47,476 nt of DNA from NCBI GenBank assembly GCA_020029615.1, contig JAIBJO010000005.1, positions 1 to 47,476 on the forward strand, written 5' to 3'. The notes under the pieces are model-generated. The model did no database searches. It was not told the DNA's origin and saw only the letters and a program-made list of their open reading frames with translations. Positions 32,989-41,388 of this stretch are shown piece after piece. The stretch's first letter is position 1; each line of letters starts with the position of its first letter. The position numbers and the translations under genes were made by a program. Source of the stretch: Actinomycetota bacterium (GTDB lineage Bacteria; Actinomycetota; Thermoleophilia; Gaiellales; Gaiellaceae).

Positions 32989-33267
32989 GTGATCAGAGTC
33001 TTCGTCGTGTACGACGCTGAGCCGGACCCCGAGCGCTTCGAGCAACACGCGGCGCTGTGCCGTCAGGTCGGGGGCGCCACGTTCAGGCACGGGAAGGTGT
33101 TCGGAGCGCCGATGGGCGAGCCGCTCCATCGGTACTACGCGGAATGGGAGTTCGCCGACATGGACGGTTTCAAGTCCGCAGCACGGACGCCCGAGTTTGC
33201 GGAGACGGGAAAGGACGCCATGGCGATGGGCATTCCGTTCCACGTCCACTTCGCGGCGGTCGAGTGA
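32989..33267 (+). CDS. EthD domain protein
   Basis: This 92-aa protein from GTG 32989 reads MIRVFVVYDAEPDPERFEQH and ends in AMGIPFHVHFAAVE. That matches the small ferredoxin-like EthD fold (dimeric alpha/beta barrel). Such proteins accompany degradation pathways but have no settled activity. The start follows GAGGAATGGAG. Its stop overlaps the next enoyl-CoA hydratase gene by GTGA. Confidence 0.75.
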   Translation: MIRVFVVYDAEPDPERFEQHAALCRQVGGATFRHGKVFGAPMGEPLHRYYAEWEFADMDGFKSAARTPEFAETGKDAMAMGIPFHVHFAAVE

Positions 33268-34082
33268 ACGAGCCGACGCATCCCCGCCCGCTCGATCCGG
33301 CGGAGCTCGGATTCGAGACGATCGTCTACGAGAAAGCGCCGCCACGCGCGACGATCCGTCTCGACCGCCCCGACGTCCTCAACGCCTTCGACTTCAAGAT
33401 GCTGCGCGAGATCGCGCGCGCATGTGAGGACGCTTCGTGGGACGACGAGGTCCGCGTGGTCGTCCTGACGGGGACGGGACGGGCGTTTTGCGTGGGTGCG
33501 GATCTGCGCACGTGGGGAGAGGATCTTCTCGGCAACTCGAGCGAGTACTGGAAGTGGTTCGGCGCCTTCAAGGACGCCCATGACCGGCTGCGAGAGATCG
33601 GCAAGCCGACGATTGCACGCGTCAACGGGATCGCCGTCGGTGGCGGGAACGAGCTGCAGATGGCATGCGACCTCTCGGTGATGGTGGACTCGGCGTTCAT
33701 TCGGCACGTGGGCCTCCAGCACGGCTCGGTGCCGGCCGGCGGGGCGACGCAGTGGCTCCAGCTCATGGTCGGTGATCGTCGCGCTCGCGAGATCGTGTTT
33801 CTGTGCGACGAGATCCCGGCGAAGCAGGCCGAGGAATGGGGCCTCGTCAACCGGGCGGTGCCGGAGGACGAGCTCGACGCCGTCGTCGACGAGTGGGCCA
33901 GCAAGCTCGCCGCGAAGCTCCCGCAGACGACGCGCTACGCCAAGCACCAGCTGAACGTGTGGCGCGACTTCGCGTGGCACCAGACGGTGGGGCACGCCCG
34001 AGACTGGCTGGCGATGTCGATGCTCGGCGAGGAAGCTCAGGGAGCGGTGCGCGCGTTCCTCGAGCGTGGGAAGCCGGAGTAG
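33264..34082 (+). CDS. Enoyl-CoA hydratase/isomerase family protein
   Basis: The protein has 272 aa from GTG 33264. Crotonase motifs are TIRLDRPDVLNAFDFKML, VVVLTGTGRAFCVGADLRTW with the oxyanion-hole segment, and VNGIAVGGGNELQMACDLSVM. The C-terminal helices are normal. It hydrates or isomerises an acyl-CoA in the cytoplasm. It forms a short operon with the EthD gene before it and a PaaG-like gene 9 bases after it. The substrate is unknown. Confidence 0.88.
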   Translation: MNEPTHPRPLDPAELGFETIVYEKAPPRATIRLDRPDVLNAFDFKMLREIARACEDASWDDEVRVVVLTGTGRAFCVGADLRTWGEDLLGNSSEYWKWFGAFKDAHDRLREIGKPTIARVNGIAVGGGNELQMACDLSVMVDSAFIRHVGLQHGSVPAGGATQWLQLMVGDRRAREIVFLCDEIPAKQAEEWGLVNRAVPEDELDAVVDEWASKLAAKLPQTTRYAKHQLNVWRDFAWHQTVGHARDWLAMSMLGEEAQGAVRAFLERGKPE

Positions 34083-34091
34083 GCTGCGGTC

Positions 34092-34865
34092 GTGGCGGAG
34101 GTCGTCCTGACCAACCGAGACGGGGCGGTGCTCACGATCACGCTCAACCGGCCCGAGGTCTACAACGCCATCAATCGAGCGATGCACGACGAGCTAGCGG
34201 TCGCGCTCGAGCAGGCCGCCGACCCGGATGTGCGGGCAGTCGTGCTGACGGGCGCGGGGCGTGGCTTCTGCTCCGGACAGGATCTGCGCGAGTTCCAGGA
34301 GCTCCCCGGTGGCGTGCGGGAGGCGCTCGAGCAGACGTACCACCCGAACATCCGCGCGCTGCGCGCGCTCGAGAAGCCGGTCATCGCCGCAATCAACGGC
34401 GCGTGTGCGGGCGCCGGGCTCTCGCTTGCCTTCGCGTGCGACGTGCGCGTGGCCTCGTCCGACGCAAGCTTCGTGCCCGGGTTCATCGGGATCGGTCTTG
34501 TGCCCGACGCGGGAAGCACGTGGTTCATCCACCGTCTGCTCGGCTTCTCGAGGGCTTTCGAGTGGATGGCCTCCAACCGCCGGCTGAGCGCGGCCGAGGC
34601 GCTGGTCTGGGGTCTCGTGTCCGAAAACATCCCGGCCGACACCTTCGAGCAGCGTGTCGCCGAGCTGGCCGGCTGGTATGCGGCGCTGCCGACGCGCGCT
34701 GTCGCGATGACGAAGCAGCTCTTCGAGCATGCGTTCACGGCCTCGCTCGAGGACCAGCTCGAGCTCGAGGCGGCGCTGCAGCAGGCGGCGACGGAGACCG
34801 AGGACTTCTCGGAGGGCGTGCAGGCGTTCCTCGAGAAGCGCCTGCCCGCGTTTCGAGGCAGATAG
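34092..34865 (+). CDS. Enoyl-CoA hydratase/isomerase, PaaG-like
   Basis: The protein has 257 aa from GTG 34092. TLNRPEVYNAINRAM, GAGRGFCSGQDLREFQ, INGACAGAGLSLAFACDVRVAS and GLVPDAGSTWFIHRLLG are close to PaaG, the ring-oxepin-forming isomerase of phenylacetate catabolism. The aspartate in PDAGST is its catalytic acid. With a PcaF/PaaJ-type thiolase at 7158 this hints at aromatic acid degradation, but no paaABC oxygenase genes are in view. Confidence 0.82.
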   Translation: MAEVVLTNRDGAVLTITLNRPEVYNAINRAMHDELAVALEQAADPDVRAVVLTGAGRGFCSGQDLREFQELPGGVREALEQTYHPNIRALRALEKPVIAAINGACAGAGLSLAFACDVRVASSDASFVPGFIGIGLVPDAGSTWFIHRLLGFSRAFEWMASNRRLSAAEALVWGLVSENIPADTFEQRVAELAGWYAALPTRAVAMTKQLFEHAFTASLEDQLELEAALQQAATETEDFSEGVQAFLEKRLPAFRGR

Positions 34866-34868
34866 CAA

Positions 34869-34895
34869 CACCTTGTTGCTCTGAGCAACAAGGTG
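34869..34895. terminator. Perfect 12-3-12 inverted repeat after the PaaG-like gene
   Basis: CACCTTGTTGCT and its exact complement flank CTG, starting 3 bases after the stop codon. It is probably a terminator or an extragenic palindrome. No T run follows. Confidence 0.55.
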
Positions 34896-34942
34896 ATCTG
34901 CCCATCCTGGCGTCGCTCTCTCGCGTGACAAGATCCCGGCTC

Positions 34943-35911
34943 GTGGGCCCGATCACCACTGTCGACTACCACACTGCCGGCGAGCCGTTTCGCATCGTCA
35001 CGGGCGGTACCGAGGGGCCTCGTGGGGCCACGATCCTCGGCAGGCGCCGCGACGCGCTCGAGCGCCTCGACCACGTCCGCAGGCTCCTCGTCTACGAGCC
35101 ACGCGGCCATGCGGACATGTACGGCTGCTTCGTCGTCGAGCCGAACGACGACGGCGCAGACCTCGGAGTCGTCTTCTTCCACAACGCGGGCTACTCGACA
35201 GCGTGCGGCCACGGGACGATCGCGCTCGTCACGTGGGCTCTCGACGAGGGCGTTGTCGCGCGCTCGGAGGGGGAGAACCACGTCGTCGTCGACGTGCCGT
35301 CAGGGCGCCTCGAGACGTGGGCGCAGGTCGAGAACGGACGTGTGCGCTCGGTGCGCTTTCGGAACGTTCCCGCGTTCGTCTGGGCCGAGGGGGTCGAGCT
35401 CGGTGCGGGGTCGGTGGACGTCGCCTTCGGCGGCGCGTTCTACGCCTCCGTGGAGGAGCGAGTCGAGCCCGGCGAGCTTCCGCGCCTGATCGAGCTCGGC
35501 CGTGAGCTGAAGCGCGAGATCGAGGCGTGGCAGGACGTCGTGCACCCGCTCGAGCCGGAGCTACGAGACGTCTACGGCGTCATCTTCTGGCAGGACGAGG
35601 GCGAGCATCCCCTCACGCAGCGGAACGTGACGATCTTCGCCGACGGCGAGGTCGATCGCTCGCCGTGTGGGAGCGGGACCTCGGCGCGGCTCGCGCTGCT
35701 CGACCGCAGCGGACGCCTGCCGCGTGGCGACGAGCTTCGACATCGCAGTGTCGTCGACACCGAGTTCCGCGCACGTGTCGTCGGAGAGGCCGAGGTAGCG
35801 GGGATCCCTGCAGTCGTCACGGAGGTCGAGGGGAGCGCCTTCCGGACCGGCGAGCACGTCTTCACGCTCGACGCCGACGACCCGCTCGGCGACGGCTTCC
35901 TACTGCGATAA
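34943..35911 (+). CDS. Proline racemase / hydroxyproline epimerase family protein
   Basis: From GTG 34943 (MGPITTVDYHTAGEPFRIVTGG) the product is 322 aa; GTG 34925 would add six residues. Both catalytic cysteines of true racemases and epimerases are present: Cys88 in TACGHG and Cys242 in SPCGSGTSA. That argues against the 3-hydroxyproline dehydratase branch, which has Thr at the second site. The substrate is probably proline, hydroxyproline or a derivative. Its last 12 bases overlap the convergent SelW-like gene. Confidence 0.85.
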   Translation: MGPITTVDYHTAGEPFRIVTGGTEGPRGATILGRRRDALERLDHVRRLLVYEPRGHADMYGCFVVEPNDDGADLGVVFFHNAGYSTACGHGTIALVTWALDEGVVARSEGENHVVVDVPSGRLETWAQVENGRVRSVRFRNVPAFVWAEGVELGAGSVDVAFGGAFYASVEERVEPGELPRLIELGRELKREIEAWQDVVHPLEPELRDVYGVIFWQDEGEHPLTQRNVTIFADGEVDRSPCGSGTSARLALLDRSGRLPRGDELRHRSVVDTEFRARVVGEAEVAGIPAVVTEVEGSAFRTGEHVFTLDADDPLGDGFLLR

Positions 35912-36121
35912 CGTCGCGAGGATCTCCCCGTCTTCGGGAAAGCGTCCCCGGTCGTGCTTCGAGAAGACGAGCTCCCCGTCGGCCACCACGTCGAACTGGC
36001 CGCGCCCTCCGGGCGTGATCCTGGCAGTCACCGCGGTGTGCGACGTGATCTCGGCCGCGAGACTCGCGGCCCGTGTGTCGTAACCGCTTCAGGTGGGGCA
36101 GTAGAAGATCTCGACGGTCAC
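35900..36121 (-). CDS. SelW-like (Rdx family) selenoprotein with in-frame TGA
   Basis: From GTG 36121 the frame reads MTVEIFYCPT, then TGA at 36091-36089, then SGYDTRAASLAAEITS and on to FSKHDRGRFPEDGEILATLSQ before a TAG at 35902-35900. That makes 73 residues counting the TGA as one. The sequence on both sides is a complete SelW/Rdx thioredoxin-like fold, and the TGA falls exactly at the redox CxxU/CxxC position (Cys8, Sec11). A hairpin starts 17 bases after the TGA: stem GGCCGCG/CGCGGCC, loop AGTCT. That is a plausible bacterial SECIS. The gene lies 28 bases after the aldehyde dehydrogenase on the same strand. Confidence 0.8.
36061..36091 (-). promoter_or_regulatory. Putative bacterial SECIS hairpin with UGA codon
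   Basis: From the UGA at 36091 the transcript continues into a 7-bp all-GC stem (8 bp if the loop-closing A-U pair forms). The loop is AGUCU, with a G in the first two positions and about 24 bases from the UGA. Spacing and loop resemble the fdhF-type SECIS read by SelB. The bulged U of the E. coli element is not evident. Confidence 0.6.
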
Positions 36122-36149
36122 GACGAGGAGGGTAGCTCTCCAGGAGCGG

Positions 36150-37607
36150 TCACCCGAGGGTCACGACGACGGTCTTCGGCTCGGTGAACGCCTCGAGCAC
36201 CGAGTTCCCGCCGACTCGCCCGACACCCGAGCTCGAGCCGGCACGACCGCCGAACGGGAGGTGGCTCTCCCAGTAGTTCGTCGACTCGTTGACGTTCACC
36301 CAGCCTGCGTCGACCGCCTCGGCGAAGCGCAGGCCGCGGGCGAGATCCCGCGTCCAGACCGCGGTCAGCAGCCCGTACTCGGACGAGTTGGCGATCTGCA
36401 GGGCCTCCTCGTCGCTCGAGATCCGAACGATCGGGACGACCGGCCCGAACGTCTCGTCTCGCGCGACCTCCATCTCCTCCGTCACGCTCGCCAGCACTGT
36501 GGGCTCCCAGTAGAGGTCTGTCGGGAAGCCGGCTGCGCGCTTGCCGCCCACGACGAGCTGGGCGCCACGGTCGAGCGCGTCGGCGACGTGCTCATCCATC
36601 TTCAGCGCGGTCGCCTCGTTGTTGAGCGGCCCCATCGTCGTCCCTTCGGCGAACGGGTCACCGAGCCGCACCGAGCGGTCGACCGTCGATCGAAGCCGCT
36701 CGACGAACTCGTCGTGCACGGACTCGTGCACGAGGAAGAGCTCGCCTGCCGTGCAGCTCTGCCCCGCGCAGAGGAACGAGGCCGCGATGCTGGCCTCCGC
36801 CGCTACTGCGAGGTCGGCATCGTCGAGGACGACCATCGGGCCGTTGCCTCCCAGCTCGAGCACGGTCGCCTTCCCGGCTGCGCCTACTGCAACCTTGTGC
36901 CCCGTCGCAACGGAGCCGATGAAGCCCACGGCGTGCGTTCCCGAGCTCGAGGCGACTTCGTCGCCTACGACGGAACCGGGACCGGTGACCATCGAGAAGA
37001 CGCCTGCCGGAAGCTCCGCGTCGACGATGCACTCGGCGAGCTTCACCGCGCACACCGAGGTCGACGAGGCGGGAGTCCAGACCACCGCGTTTCCGGCTGC
37101 GAGCGCGGGCGCGATGAGCTCGGCCGGCATCGTGTACGGCCAGTTCCACGGGGTGATGACCCCGACGACGCCTCGGGGGACCCGGTAGGCGAGGATCCGC
37201 TTGGCGGCATCGACCGAAGGCGGCATCGAGCCCGCCAGCCGGGTGGCATCAGCGGCAGCCATACGCCAGTACACGACGAGCTCCTCGACCTCGCCGTAGG
37301 ACTCCGCGTGCAGGGGCTTGCCCTGGTCGAGAGTGAGCGTGCGCGCGAGGTCGTCGCGCCGCTCCTCGATCAGATCGGCGATCCGGCTCAGCGCATCCGC
37401 GCGCTCGAATGCCGATCTCGCGGCCCAGTCGCGGCGTGCGGCGTTCGCCGCGGCGATCGCTCTCTCTGCATCCTCGCGCGTCCCCTCGGGAATCGTCCCC
37501 AGCGACTCGCCGGTCGCCGGGCTCGTCGCCTCGAAGCGCTGGCCGGACTCGGACTCGGCCCAGGCGCCGCCCACCACCATCGAGTAATCCTGCGTCGTGA
37601 CGCTCAT
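36150..37607 (-). CDS. NAD(P)-dependent aldehyde dehydrogenase
   Basis: The protein has 485 aa from ATG 37607 (MSVTTQDYSMVVGGAWAESESGQRFE). Catalytic Glu251 in ELGGNGPM and Cys285 in CAGQSCTAGE are present, with the cofactor motif ITPWNWPYTMPAELIAPALAAGN. The start overlaps the stop of the iron alcohol dehydrogenase gene by ATGA. The pair could oxidise an alcohol through its aldehyde to the acid. In a corrinoid demethylation operon, choline to betaine or formaldehyde-related steps are options; this is inference. Confidence 0.9.
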   Translation of the reverse strand: MSVTTQDYSMVVGGAWAESESGQRFEATSPATGESLGTIPEGTREDAERAIAAANAARRDWAARSAFERADALSRIADLIEERRDDLARTLTLDQGKPLHAESYGEVEELVVYWRMAAADATRLAGSMPPSVDAAKRILAYRVPRGVVGVITPWNWPYTMPAELIAPALAAGNAVVWTPASSTSVCAVKLAECIVDAELPAGVFSMVTGPGSVVGDEVASSSGTHAVGFIGSVATGHKVAVGAAGKATVLELGGNGPMVVLDDADLAVAAEASIAASFLCAGQSCTAGELFLVHESVHDEFVERLRSTVDRSVRLGDPFAEGTTMGPLNNEATALKMDEHVADALDRGAQLVVGGKRAAGFPTDLYWEPTVLASVTEEMEVARDETFGPVVPIVRISSDEEALQIANSSEYGLLTAVWTRDLARGLRFAEAVDAGWVNVNESTNYWESHLPFGGRAGSSSGVGRVGGNSVLEAFTEPKTVVVTLG

Positions 37608-38776
37608 CGCTTCCCCCTCGAGAACGCGTTGCGGTAGATCTCTTCGTAGTCTGAGATCGCCACCTTGCGAGGATTGCCGATGGTTTGCGGGTCCTCGAAG
37701 GCGATCCTGGCGAGCATCGGGATCTCGTCCTCGGAGAACCCGAGCTCCTCCATCGTCGGGATGCCGACCTCGTCGGTCAGGCTGTCGAGCGCCTCGACTC
37801 CCGCGAGCGCGGCATCCAGCGGTGCAAGGCCACCCGTTGCGACTCCGAGTCCCTGCGCGATCCGCGCGTAGCGCTCGGGATCGGCAGGCGCGTTGTACTC
37901 GCAGACAGGCCCGAGCACGCGCGCCGTCAGCGCGCCATGTGGACAGTCGTGGACTCCGCCAGCAGATTGGCTCATCGCGTGTGCGGCGCCGGCGCTCTCG
38001 GTTCCGTAAGCCATGCCCCCGAGCGTCGCTGCATGGGCCATGTGCTTCCGCGCCTCGAGGTCGGACCCGTCCTCGACCGCGCGTCGCAGCCAGTCCCGCA
38101 CGAGCTCGATCGCCTGGAGCGCGACAGCGTCGGAGAAGGGCTGGTGGTAGTCGCACGTGTAGCACTCGATCGCGTGTGAGAGCGCGTCCATCCCGGTCGC
38201 GGCCGTGACTGCCGGAGGGAGCCCGAGCATGAGCTCGGGATCGATCAGGGCAACGTGGGGCCCTATCAGTGGAGTGCCTCCGACGTTGAACTTGATCTTC
38301 CGGTCGTGGTCGGTGATGACCGCCCACAACGTCACCTCGCTGCCCGTGCCCGCCGTGGTCGGGACGGCGACGAGCGGTGGGATGCGCCGTGACACAGGTG
38401 TGCTCCCGTACTCGTAGTCGACGATCGACCCGCCCTGTGCTACGACGACACCGATCGACTTCGCGGTGTCCATCGACGAGCCGCCGCCGAGGCCGACGAG
38501 CCCGTCGCACCCTTCTGCCCGGTACAGCTCGGCGCCGCGGTCGACGACCTCGATGTCGGGGTTCGGACGGACGTCACCGAACACGATCGTCTCGTCCAGC
38601 TGCTGGAGTGCCCGCTCCGCGATGCCTGCTGCCGCGACGCCCGGGTCGGTGACGAGCAGAGGCCGAGCGACGCCGAGCTCGCCGAGCGCCTGCCGCAGGT
38701 GGCCGAGCGCACCGGGGCCGTGGATCAGCCGCGTCGGCATCTCAACCGTGCGAACGACGTCGACGTCTACGGGCAT
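37604..38776 (-). CDS. Iron-containing alcohol dehydrogenase
   Basis: The protein has 390 aa from ATG 38776, which is preceded by AAGGAG at good spacing; an in-frame start at 38818 is less likely. Group III ADH motifs are GLGGGSSMDTAKSIGV, PTTAGTGSEVTLWAVI and the metal ligands in TGMDALSHAIECY, AHAMSQSAGG and HDCPHGALTARVL. It reduces or oxidises an alcohol/aldehyde pair with NAD(P). It is flanked by metF and the aldehyde dehydrogenase gene on the same strand. Confidence 0.9.
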   Translation of the reverse strand: MPVDVDVVRTVEMPTRLIHGPGALGHLRQALGELGVARPLLVTDPGVAAAGIAERALQQLDETIVFGDVRPNPDIEVVDRGAELYRAEGCDGLVGLGGGSSMDTAKSIGVVVAQGGSIVDYEYGSTPVSRRIPPLVAVPTTAGTGSEVTLWAVITDHDRKIKFNVGGTPLIGPHVALIDPELMLGLPPAVTAATGMDALSHAIECYTCDYHQPFSDAVALQAIELVRDWLRRAVEDGSDLEARKHMAHAATLGGMAYGTESAGAAHAMSQSAGGVHDCPHGALTARVLGPVCEYNAPADPERYARIAQGLGVATGGLAPLDAALAGVEALDSLTDEVGIPTMEELGFSEDEIPMLARIAFEDPQTIGNPRKVAISDYEEIYRNAFSRGKR

Positions 38777-38789
38777 CTGCAGCTCCTTC

Positions 38790-39656
38790 TCAGCTTGCGT
38801 AGTCGGAAACGAGGGCACTACCCTCGAGCTTCCGCTGTCGCCAGCTCTCGGTGTCGGCGAGATCGTTGAACGTGAAGATATGGAAGCCGGCGATCTTGCG
38901 CTCCGGGTCGGCGAGGCTCGGCTCGAGCCCCGAAAGGAGCGGATCGGGACTGAAGCCGCCCGGGCGCAGAGCGTGTGTGAACCAGTTGCGGTGCCGACGC
39001 AGGAAGCGCGCCGATGCCCCCAGGCCGATCGACGTCGACACGCGCATCAACTTCGTCCGAGGGACGGCGCCGGGAATCCCGATGTGGATGGGTAGCCGCG
39101 TGCCGCGGTTCCAGACGCGCTCGACCCAGCTCGCGGTGACGCTCGGGTCGAAACAGATCTGGCTGACGATGTACGTGGCGAAGCGTGCTTTGTCGAACAT
39201 GGCCTGAATCGTGGTCTCGTCCGAGATCAGCGGATGGCTCTCCGGGTAGCCCGTGATCCCTACGTTCTCGAAGCGGTGCCCGAGCTCGGCGATCGCCTCG
39301 AGGAGCGGCGCGGCGCCGACGTACTCTCCCGCCGGCTCGTCTGCGTCACCGGCGACGACGAACACGTCGTGCGCGCCGATCTCGTCCACGCGGGCGAGGA
39401 TCTCGGCGAGGTGTGCCCGGTCGCGCACGAGGCGGGCCGAGACGTGCGGTACGACGGGGTATCCGTGCTTGGTCAGCCGCTCGACGACGTCCAGCGTGTG
39501 CTCGATCCCCTTTCTCGGAGAGACGGTGACGGTGAGCGTGACGTCGAGCGGGACGTGCTCGACCACGGCCTCCTCGACGCTGCCGAAGGGCAGCACCTCG
39601 TAGCGAGGGTGGGCGAGGAGCTCGGCGACGCGGCTCGTGGAGGCGGCGGTGCTCAT
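38790..39656 (-). CDS. metF: Methylenetetrahydrofolate reductase family protein
   Basis: This 288-aa protein is a MetF-type TIM barrel: LDVTLTVTVSPRKGIEHTLDVVERLTKHGYPVVPHVSARLVRDRAHL, then DVFVVAGDADEPAGEY, then GITGYPESHPLI. It interconverts methylene-THF and methyl-THF with a flavin. Beside an MtrH-type methyltransferase that makes methyl-THF, it would run in the oxidative direction to feed the C1 pool. The gene is shorter than E. coli MetF but complete. It is separated from mttB by a palindrome-rich gap. Confidence 0.85.
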   Translation of the reverse strand: MSTAASTSRVAELLAHPRYEVLPFGSVEEAVVEHVPLDVTLTVTVSPRKGIEHTLDVVERLTKHGYPVVPHVSARLVRDRAHLAEILARVDEIGAHDVFVVAGDADEPAGEYVGAAPLLEAIAELGHRFENVGITGYPESHPLISDETTIQAMFDKARFATYIVSQICFDPSVTASWVERVWNRGTRLPIHIGIPGAVPRTKLMRVSTSIGLGASARFLRRHRNWFTHALRPGGFSPDPLLSGLEPSLADPERKIAGFHIFTFNDLADTESWRQRKLEGSALVSDYAS

Positions 39657-39687
39657 GGGACGGATTCGGTCCCATGAGCGTGGAGGG

Positions 39688-39825
39688 GTGTGGGGAACCC
39701 ATGCGCCTTGCGATCAAGGAGAAGGCTCGTGGGGGAACCCTGGGTTCCCCCACGCAAGAAACCGGAGGTTCCCCACACTCTCCTGAAGAAGGGGGATCGC
39801 GGGGGAAACATCGTTTCTCCCGCGA
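39688..39825. repeat. Cluster of related palindromes between mttB and metF
   Basis: Three inverted repeats fill this 193-base gap. The outer one has arms GTGTGGGGAACC at 39688-39699 and its complement at 39767-39778. Nested inside, CGTGGGGGAACCC at 39728-39740 pairs perfectly with 39742-39754 around a single T. A third hairpin at 39797-39825 has arms TCGCGGGGGAAAC and its near complement. All share GTGGGGAAC-like cores. No coding frame is convincing here. It may be an extragenic repeat or a processing/termination region. Confidence 0.65.
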
Positions 39826-39849
39826 CCGCGAGCCGAAGGCGAGCGGTGG

Positions 39850-41388
39850 TCATACGTTCGAGTCCGGGAAGGAGGCTTTCTTCCGCTCGATCCACTCGCG
39901 TAGCTCCTCGTCGACGGCGTCGTCCAGAGGCGGCGGCTCGTACTCGGCGAGCATCTTCTTCCAGAGCGCGTTCGCCCGCTGCGCCGTGTCCTTCGCCCCC
40001 TCCGCTTCCCACTGCTCGAAGCTCGAGTTGTCTGCCACGGGCGAGCGGTAGAAGGCCGTCTCGAAGTTGGCAAGCGTGTGTGGGTGCCCGAGGAAGTGCT
40101 GACCGGGACCGTTCGTCAGCATCGCCTCGAGCGCGAGGCCGTTCTCGGACATGTCGACGCCCTTGGCGAACGCGTGCCACATCCCCGCCTGGTCGTTGTC
40201 GAGCACGAACTTCTCGTAGCCCATCGTCAGCCCGCCCTCGAGCCAGCCCGCGACGTGAAGGACGAAGTTGACTCCGGCCAGCATCGTGGGTTGCATCGTG
40301 TTCGCCGACTCGTAGGCCGCCTGCGCATCCGGAACCTTCGACGCCGTCAGCGCGCCACCGGACCGGAACGGGACACCGAGTCGCCGAGCGAGCGACGCCA
40401 TCGTGTAGAGCATCAGGGCAGGTTCCGGTGTGCCGAACGTCGGCGCCCCCGTCTGCATCGAGAGTGACGAGGCGAACGAGCCGAGCACCACGGGCGCGCC
40501 CGGTCGGACGAGCTGGACGTACGCCATGCCTGCGAGCGACTCGGCAAGCGTCTGCGTCGCGGCCCCGGCGACCGCGGCCGGGCTCATCGCGCCGGCAAGG
40601 ATGAACGGTGTGATCAGGACGGCTTGATTGGCCTCTGCGTAGACACGCGCTGCGCCGAGCATCGTGGCATCCCAGACGAGCGGAGAGTTGGCGTTGGCCA
40701 GGCTCAGGATCACGGCGTGGTGCTCGAGGAAGTCGGCACCGAAGACGATTCGGGCCATGTCGACGGTGTCCTGAGCGCGGAGCGGGTGTGTCACGGAACC
40801 CATGAACGGCTTGTCCGAGTAGCGAAGGTGCGCGTAGACCATGTCGTAGTGCCGCTTGTTGACCGGAAGATCGACGGGCTCGCACACCGTGCCTCCCGAG
40901 TGGTGGAGCCACGGGGAGACGTACGCGAGCTTCACGAAGTTGCGGAAGTCCTCGATCGTCCCGTACCGGCGTCCCCCGTCGAGATCGCGGACGAACGGCG
41001 ACCCGTAGGCGGGCGCGAAGACCGTACTCTGGCCGCCGATCTCGACGCTTCGCTCCGGGTTCCGCGCGACCTGCGTGAACTGGCGCGGCGCAGTCGCCTG
41101 AACGAGCTGGCGGCACATCCCACGCGGGAAGCGGACGCGCTCGCCGTCGACGTCTGCTCCCGCGTCCCGCATGAGTTGCCCCGCCTCAGGTGCGTCGCGG
41201 AAGTCGATCCCGACCTGCTCGAGGATCGTGTCCGCGTTCTCCTCGATCTGCGCCAGGCCTTCGTCGGAGAGGATCTCGAACGGCGCCATGGTGCGAGTGA
41301 TGTACGGGACGCGCTCGACGACCGCGCTCAGCCGGGCTGCCTGGCGCGCGGCGCGTCCGCCTCCCCTTCGACCGCGTGTCTCGCTCAT
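39850..41388 (-). CDS. MttB family methyltransferase (trimethylamine methyltransferase-like, non-pyrrolysine)
   Basis: The protein has 512 aa from ATG 41388. Family segments are MAPFEILSDEGLAQIEENADTILEQVGIDF, FAPAYGSPFVRDLDGGRRYGTIEDFRNFVKLAY and SGGTVCEPVDLPVNKRHYDMVYAHLRYSDKPFMGSV. The frame has no internal TAG, so it belongs to the broad non-pyrrolysine group. Members demethylate quaternary amines such as glycine betaine, proline betaine or carnitine onto a corrinoid protein. The start overlaps the activator gene stop by ATGA. The substrate is open. Confidence 0.88.
   Translation of the reverse strand: MSETRGRRGGGRAARQAARLSAVVERVPYITRTMAPFEILSDEGLAQIEENADTILEQVGIDFRDAPEAGQLMRDAGADVDGERVRFPRGMCRQLVQATAPRQFTQVARNPERSVEIGGQSTVFAPAYGSPFVRDLDGGRRYGTIEDFRNFVKLAYVSPWLHHSGGTVCEPVDLPVNKRHYDMVYAHLRYSDKPFMGSVTHPLRAQDTVDMARIVFGADFLEHHAVILSLANANSPLVWDATMLGAARVYAEANQAVLITPFILAGAMSPAAVAGAATQTLAESLAGMAYVQLVRPGAPVVLGSFASSLSMQTGAPTFGTPEPALMLYTMASLARRLGVPFRSGGALTASKVPDAQAAYESANTMQPTMLAGVNFVLHVAGWLEGGLTMGYEKFVLDNDQAGMWHAFAKGVDMSENGLALEAMLTNGPGQHFLGHPHTLANFETAFYRSPVADNSSFEQWEAEGAKDTAQRANALWKKMLAEYEPPPLDDAVDEELREWIERKKASFPDSNV

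Noticed and set aside
35900-36121. Treating the SelW-like gene as an ordinary nonsense pseudogene
   Set aside because: The TGA is exactly at the family's Sec/Cys site, both sides are intact, and a SECIS-like hairpin follows. It remains the alternative if no Sec machinery exists.
39850-41388. Pyrrolysine (in-frame TAG) in the MttB-like gene
   Set aside because: The 512-codon frame is uninterrupted, so this is a non-pyrrolysine homologue.
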